From: Staphylococcus nepalensis
GTDB taxonomy: Bacteria; Bacillota; Bacilli; Staphylococcales; Staphylococcaceae
Assembly (NCBI RefSeq): GCF_014635045.1
Contig: NZ_BMCF01000004.1
Location: 184,439-248,438 of the forward strand
Length of the DNA: 64,000 bases
Direction of reading: 5' to 3'
Each line of letters opens with the position of its first letter. Within the stretch, counting starts at the first letter, position 1. The position numbers and the translations under genes were made by a program. Positions 60,343 through 64,000 of this stretch are shown piece by piece. A model generated the notes under the pieces. The model was not told the origin of the DNA. It did not search any database and saw only the letters and a list, made by a program, of their open reading frames with translations.

Positions 60343-61965
60343 TCATTCTGAATTCCTAGTTGCTTTTCTTCTTTCAATAATTTCTTCTTCGTAGCCTTCT
60401 TGGTTCCTTTTCAAATAACTTTCCATACGTTTTTTGTTAGGTTGTAAAGTCAACCCTAAAAACTTCCGTTCCTTGTTAGCATCTTTATAGAAGGATATCA
60501 TCATCAGTATAATTATAACTGAGAAAGGCAATGCAGTCATAATCGCCATATTTTGTAATGCGCTCAATCCATTGTTTCCACCTGAAAAGAGTAATACAAA
60601 CGCAATTAAGGCTTGGGCTAAGCCCCAAATAATTTTTATTGTCACTGATGGATTTAATGATCCAAACGTAGTTTGCATACCTAAAACAAATGTCGCTGAA
60701 TCAGCTGATGTGACGAAAAACGTAACAATCAATATTAATGTAATAATTGATAGTACAAATCCTAATGGTACTGCATCAAAAACACCAAACAGCGCTGTTT
60801 CAGAAGGCATATCAAATATTTTCGGATGACTTTTAGCTGTTTCAATACCAAGTACACCAAAAGCAGAAAACCAAACTATACTCACTAACACTGGCGCTAA
60901 TAAGACACCTGAAACAAATTCTCTTATTGAACGTCCTTTAGATACACGCGCTATAAATATACCTACAAAGGGACTCCAACTAATCCACCATGCTAATTGG
61001 AAAAATGTCCATTGTGACATCCACTGATGTTTTTGACCATTTAATGGCGCTGTATCAAACATATTATATAAGAACGTGTTTAAATATTCTCCAGTTGAAG
61101 TAGTTAACATATTTAAAATCAAAACGGTAGGTCCAATAATCAATACAATGATAAGTATTATTCCTGCAAGTCCAATATTTATGTTACTAATATATTGCAT
61201 CCCCTTATTCAAGCCTGACCATGCGCTGCTAAGAAATAAGAATGTCACTATGACAATTACAATACCTTGCGTAGTAATATTGTTGGGAATATCAAATAAA
61301 TAACTAAGTCCCCCTGATATTTGTAAAGCACCTAAACCTAATGAAACAGCTACACCGCCTATAGTTGCAAATACTGCAATCACATCAACAACTGTTCCTA
61401 TTGGTCCCTCTACTTTATTACCAAAAATAGGTCGTAAAGTTCTCGAAATGAGACCAGGTTCATTTTTTCTATATTGAGAATAAGCTAAAGCGAGTGCTAC
61501 TATACCGTACACGCCCCATGCATGGAAACCCCACTGCATAAATGAACCTCTTAAAGCTTCAGTATAAGCATGTGTTGTTTTAGGGTCGCCTGTAGCTGGG
61601 TTAGCAAAATGACTGATCGGTTCTGCTGCACCATAAAAAACAAGCCCAATACCCATACCTGCACTAAATAACATTGCAAACCACGAGATAGTATTAAAAG
61701 CTGGTTTATCTCCTGGTTTTCCTAATTTTAATTTTCCAATCGGGCTAAAAATTAAAAATATACAGAAAAATATCATTACTGCTACTATAATCATGTAATA
61801 CCAACCAAAATATTCAGTTATCCAAGATGTAATACTTGATCCAACTTTATTAAATTGGTTAGGAAATATTGCGCCTAGTATCACAAAAACTGCAGTTATA
61901 ATTATACTAAAAATAAAAACTGCAGATAGTTTTCTATTATTTAAATTTGGATTTTTTTGTTCCAA
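60343..61965 (-). CDS. BCCT-family betaine/choline/carnitine transporter
   Basis: 540 residues with twelve hydrophobic helices. The BCCT hallmark WWISWSPFVGIFIARVSKGRSI is intact, as are GMGIGLVFYGAAEPISHF and MQWGFHAWGVYGI. It imports compatible solutes such as glycine betaine or choline for osmoprotection; the exact substrate cannot be told. The charged C-terminal tail (RNQEGYEEEIIERRKATRN) may sense osmotic state. An AAAGGAGGTTC ribosome site precedes the ATG. Confidence 0.93.
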   Translation of the reverse strand: MEQKNPNLNNRKLSAVFIFSIIITAVFVILGAIFPNQFNKVGSSITSWITEYFGWYYMIIVAVMIFFCIFLIFSPIGKLKLGKPGDKPAFNTISWFAMLFSAGMGIGLVFYGAAEPISHFANPATGDPKTTHAYTEALRGSFMQWGFHAWGVYGIVALALAYSQYRKNEPGLISRTLRPIFGNKVEGPIGTVVDVIAVFATIGGVAVSLGLGALQISGGLSYLFDIPNNITTQGIVIVIVTFLFLSSAWSGLNKGMQYISNINIGLAGIILIIVLIIGPTVLILNMLTTSTGEYLNTFLYNMFDTAPLNGQKHQWMSQWTFFQLAWWISWSPFVGIFIARVSKGRSIREFVSGVLLAPVLVSIVWFSAFGVLGIETAKSHPKIFDMPSETALFGVFDAVPLGFVLSIITLILIVTFFVTSADSATFVLGMQTTFGSLNPSVTIKIIWGLAQALIAFVLLFSGGNNGLSALQNMAIMTALPFSVIIILMMISFYKDANKERKFLGLTLQPNKKRMESYLKRNQEGYEEEIIERRKATRNSE

Positions 61966-62169
61966 ATTTATGAACCTCCTTTAAACTTAACGGTAAAAAA
62001 CGACAAACCCCATAATACATTAAATTTACTTCCAAAAAAATATCAACGCTTTATAAAATAGGGATTTATAACAAAAAAGATACCCCGAAAAAAGGCCCCC
62101 ATTTATTTTTATTAAAACGTATTTCGAAAGCGCGTGCGATTTAACGCTTTCTTACCTTGATTTATGGGT

Positions 62170-62197
62170 TTGCTTATTAAGTTAATTTTATTATAAT
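62170..62197 (+). promoter_or_regulatory. Promoter of the 62.2-kb GNAT gene
   Basis: TTGCTT (62170-62175) and TATAAT (62192-62197) are 16 bp apart and lie 40 bp before the ATG. Confidence 0.65.
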
Positions 62198-62236
62198 GAA
62201 TATCAAAATAAAAAGTAAAAACAAGGAGCCAGAAAT

Positions 62237-62668
62237 ATGCATTTATCCAAAATAAAACTTCAGGAAAAAGATTATCCAAAAGCATTAGAAATATGGGAAA
62301 AATCTGTAATTGCAACACATGACTTTTTAAAAGAAAAAGATATTTTGGAATTAAAAAATGAAATTCCAACTTATTTCAAATATGTAAAAGCTTATTTATG
62401 GTTCAATGATAAAGAAGCAATTGGTTTTTCAGGCACAAACGAAAAAAACTTAGAAATGCTTTTTATAGATCCTAAATATTTTAGAAATGGGTATGGAACA
62501 GAAATACTTCAATATCTCATTCAAGAAAACAAAGTACATTACGTTGACGTCAACAAAGACAATCATAACGCTGTAAAATTTTATGCCAAAAATGGATTTA
62601 AAAAATATAAAGAATCTCAAAAAGACGGTCAAGGTAGAAACTATCCTATTTTACATCTTAAATTATAA
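62237..62668 (+). CDS. GNAT-family N-acetyltransferase
   Basis: 143 residues. The acetyl-CoA motif IDPKYFRNGYGTEILQYLIQ (about 76-95) and the C-terminal VNKDNHNAVKFYAKNGFKK are typical of YjaB/PhnO-like GNATs. An AAGGAGCC site precedes the ATG. The AT-rich codon use and isolated position in a gene-poor stretch could indicate acquisition. Substrate unknown. Confidence 0.85.
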   Translation: MHLSKIKLQEKDYPKALEIWEKSVIATHDFLKEKDILELKNEIPTYFKYVKAYLWFNDKEAIGFSGTNEKNLEMLFIDPKYFRNGYGTEILQYLIQENKVHYVDVNKDNHNAVKFYAKNGFKKYKESQKDGQGRNYPILHLKL

Positions 62669-63526
62669 TTTTTCACTTATTAACAATAGGCTCTGACCCC
62701 TCTTAATTTAGTAGTTTATTCTAATAATTTTAGTTTTATTTTTGATTTTACTCTCTAATGTAATGTTAGTTAATTCTATCTTTTCTAATCTTATCAAAGC
62801 ACCTAACTTTTTGAAAATTCGTATGTTTTCTTTTTAATCTCTTCTTAACTTTCCCCATTACATCTGATAGTTCATCATATAATATTCCATTATTTTTTAA
62901 TTTAGTAACATTTTCACTTTGAATATTTATCGAGACATAATAAAGTCCTGTTATATCAACGTTTTATTTAACGATATATAATGGGGGGGAGAGCCATACA
63001 CTCTCCTGAGAAGGATTTAGCAAATAGCTTTATAGTCTTTGTGAATGTGTTTTTGTAGCCGTATTGTGTCCATTATTTTTACGAACATTAATCGGTAGAT
63101 TTATTTTATCTCCACAGTATCTTTTAAATTAATCTAGTTTTATATGTAATAATTTTTTGCACACTAAAACATCCCCTAATTATTAATAAAAGCGGGATAC
63201 TTAAAAAATAATAAACAGAAGATATGGTAATCTGATTAAGTGTAAATAATATTTGAAGATGTAATTGTAGTATCCCCTGCCATTTTTTCTCAAACTTAAA
63301 GGTGAAAAAACCTATAAACAGAAATAAAAAATATACTTTTTTAGAAATATCTATACTATTACAAAAGATAGCGGAACCTAAAGTAATAGCAGGGATTTAG
63401 AGGTGTCGTTTAGGATATTATCAATTAATGATTCAATAATAATGTTCTACTTACTTTACAATTAAACTTAAAAAACAATAACTTTTTATACAAATTTTTA
63501 TTGAACGTAAAAATGATACTTAAAAA
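62669..63526. other. AT-rich gene-free region with repeat fragments
   Basis: No coding frame is supported. It contains one block (about 63030-63135) that resembles sequence near 63,700-63,840, and a distant complementary pair, GCGGGATACT near 63191 and AGTATCCCCTGC near 63270. I see no gene that explains either. Confidence 0.4.
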
Positions 63527-63660
63527 TTAAAAAAGGCCCCCAATTAAGAGGACCTCAGGATTATAAGGAGTTGCGTTCTCCTCCACGCCAAAGGGCATGT
63601 AAGAGAAGAAACTCATTATTTCCTTAACGCCCTAAGGCGTGTACCCTAAGTTTAACTTAT
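63527..63660 (-). ncRNA. Candidate structured small RNA or small mRNA
   Basis: On the minus strand three hairpins occur in 110 nt: ACGCC-TTAG-GGCGT (63640-63627), CATGCC-CTTT-GGCGTG (63599-63584) and a terminator AGGTCCTC/GGGGGCCT (63555-63534) followed by TTTTTT. The same strand has a 29-codon frame (63616-63527, MSFFSYMPFGVEENATP...) with AAGGA just upstream, but it runs through the terminator. I do not recognise either the RNA or the peptide. The 5' end is uncertain. Confidence 0.5.
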
Positions 63661-63754
63661 TAAATTTAATAAGTAAATTAAAAATAGTAATTTGAGATTT
63701 ATTCATATTACTCTCTATTTTATCTCCATAATATCTTTTAAATTAACTTTACGT

Positions 63755-63945
63755 AACACAGTTTGTTCATATAAGTATAGTAATTATTCATAGCTATCTA
63801 CTTTGTGAATGTGCCCTTCTATATTAGGGTCCTTTTCGCTACAGGTTATGCAAAAAGTGGCGAATGCCATTAAAAGGCTCTTTGTCAAAGAGGACTGATA
63901 CAATTTTTGAGATTAGGCAACCGTAGGTTGCTTAATCTCTTTTTT
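63755..63945 (+). ncRNA. Candidate rightward small RNA
   Basis: A strong terminator (GAGATTAgGCAACC-GTA-GGTTGCtTAATCTC, 63909-63939, then TTTTTT) ends a transcript with no gene upstream. A 29-codon frame (63809-63898) ends in MQKVANAIKRLFVKED, a cationic amphipathic segment, but it has no good ribosome site. A TATAGT-like -10 lies near 63775. The 5' end is uncertain. Confidence 0.45.
63909..63939 (+). terminator. Strong rightward terminator
   Basis: A 14-bp stem with one mismatch, a 3-nt loop and six following T. It is the clearest terminator in the right-hand 1.3 kb. Confidence 0.8.
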
Positions 63946-64000
63946 GATTGTAGAAGCATAAAGTCGTGAAGTTAGTAAGGCACGATTACGCAAATTATTA

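Noticed and set aside
62112..62369. 85-codon minus-strand frame
   Set aside because: It overlaps the promoter and first codons of the GNAT gene and has no ribosome site.

Overview
The window is AT-rich Firmicutes DNA and almost certainly a Staphylococcus chromosome. The cell-division block (mraZ-rsmH-ftsL-pbp1-mraY-murD-divIB-ftsA-ftsZ-yggS-sepF-ylmG-ylmH-divIVA-ileS), the pyr operon order, bacillithiol synthase (BshC), two beta-type phenol-soluble modulins and a siphophage early region of staphylococcal style all agree. PBP1, FtsL, MraZ and SepF resemble S. aureus but differ enough that a coagulase-negative species is more likely. I cannot name the species.

Positions 1 to about 14,300 are one end of a temperate siphoprophage that continues off the left edge. 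The minus strand carries the lytic early genes, running leftward from the cI/cro switch: Cro-like protein, antirepressor, small proteins, a Sak3-type annealing protein, SSB, HNH nuclease, replication initiator with an internal iteron array, DnaC-like loader, RusA resolvase, DUF3310 protein and several unknown small proteins. Two plus-strand genes with their own extended -10 promoters interrupt this operon: an abortive-infection Abi-alpha (DUF4393-like) gene and a 66-residue protein. To the right of cI lie cargo genes for membrane and surface proteins, tiny peptides and the tyrosine integrase. The integrase abuts the 3' end of priA, so the phage sits next to priA.

Positions 14,300-34,500 hold core metabolism: priA, coaBC, rpoZ and gmk (minus), divergent rqcH/fbpA, a VOC protein, a YitT-family membrane protein, and the UMP biosynthesis operon pyrR-pyrP-pyrB-pyrC-carA-carB-pyrF-pyrE. 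PyrR-type attenuators are visible before pyrR and, in weaker form, before pyrP.

Positions 34,500-58,700 hold rluD, lspA, a two-domain VOC protein, ileS with a T-box leader, then the division and cell-wall cluster described above, all on the minus strand. mraZ is preceded by three MraZ boxes at exact 10-bp spacing. bshC, a YlbP-like acetyltransferase, a HAD phosphatase and two tandem PSM-beta genes follow.

Positions 58,700-64,000 are gene-poor. They contain a BCCT osmolyte transporter, one GNAT acetyltransferase, possible decayed coding fragments and hairpin/terminator structures that suggest unannotated small RNAs near the right edge.

The points I consider most worth checking are the Abi-alpha moron inside the phage early operon, the in-gene phage origin made of two sets of 15-bp iterons, an apparent non-AUG start for ylmH, the small-peptide/hairpin cluster at 11.5-11.8 kb and the two candidate RNAs at 63.5-63.95 kb.
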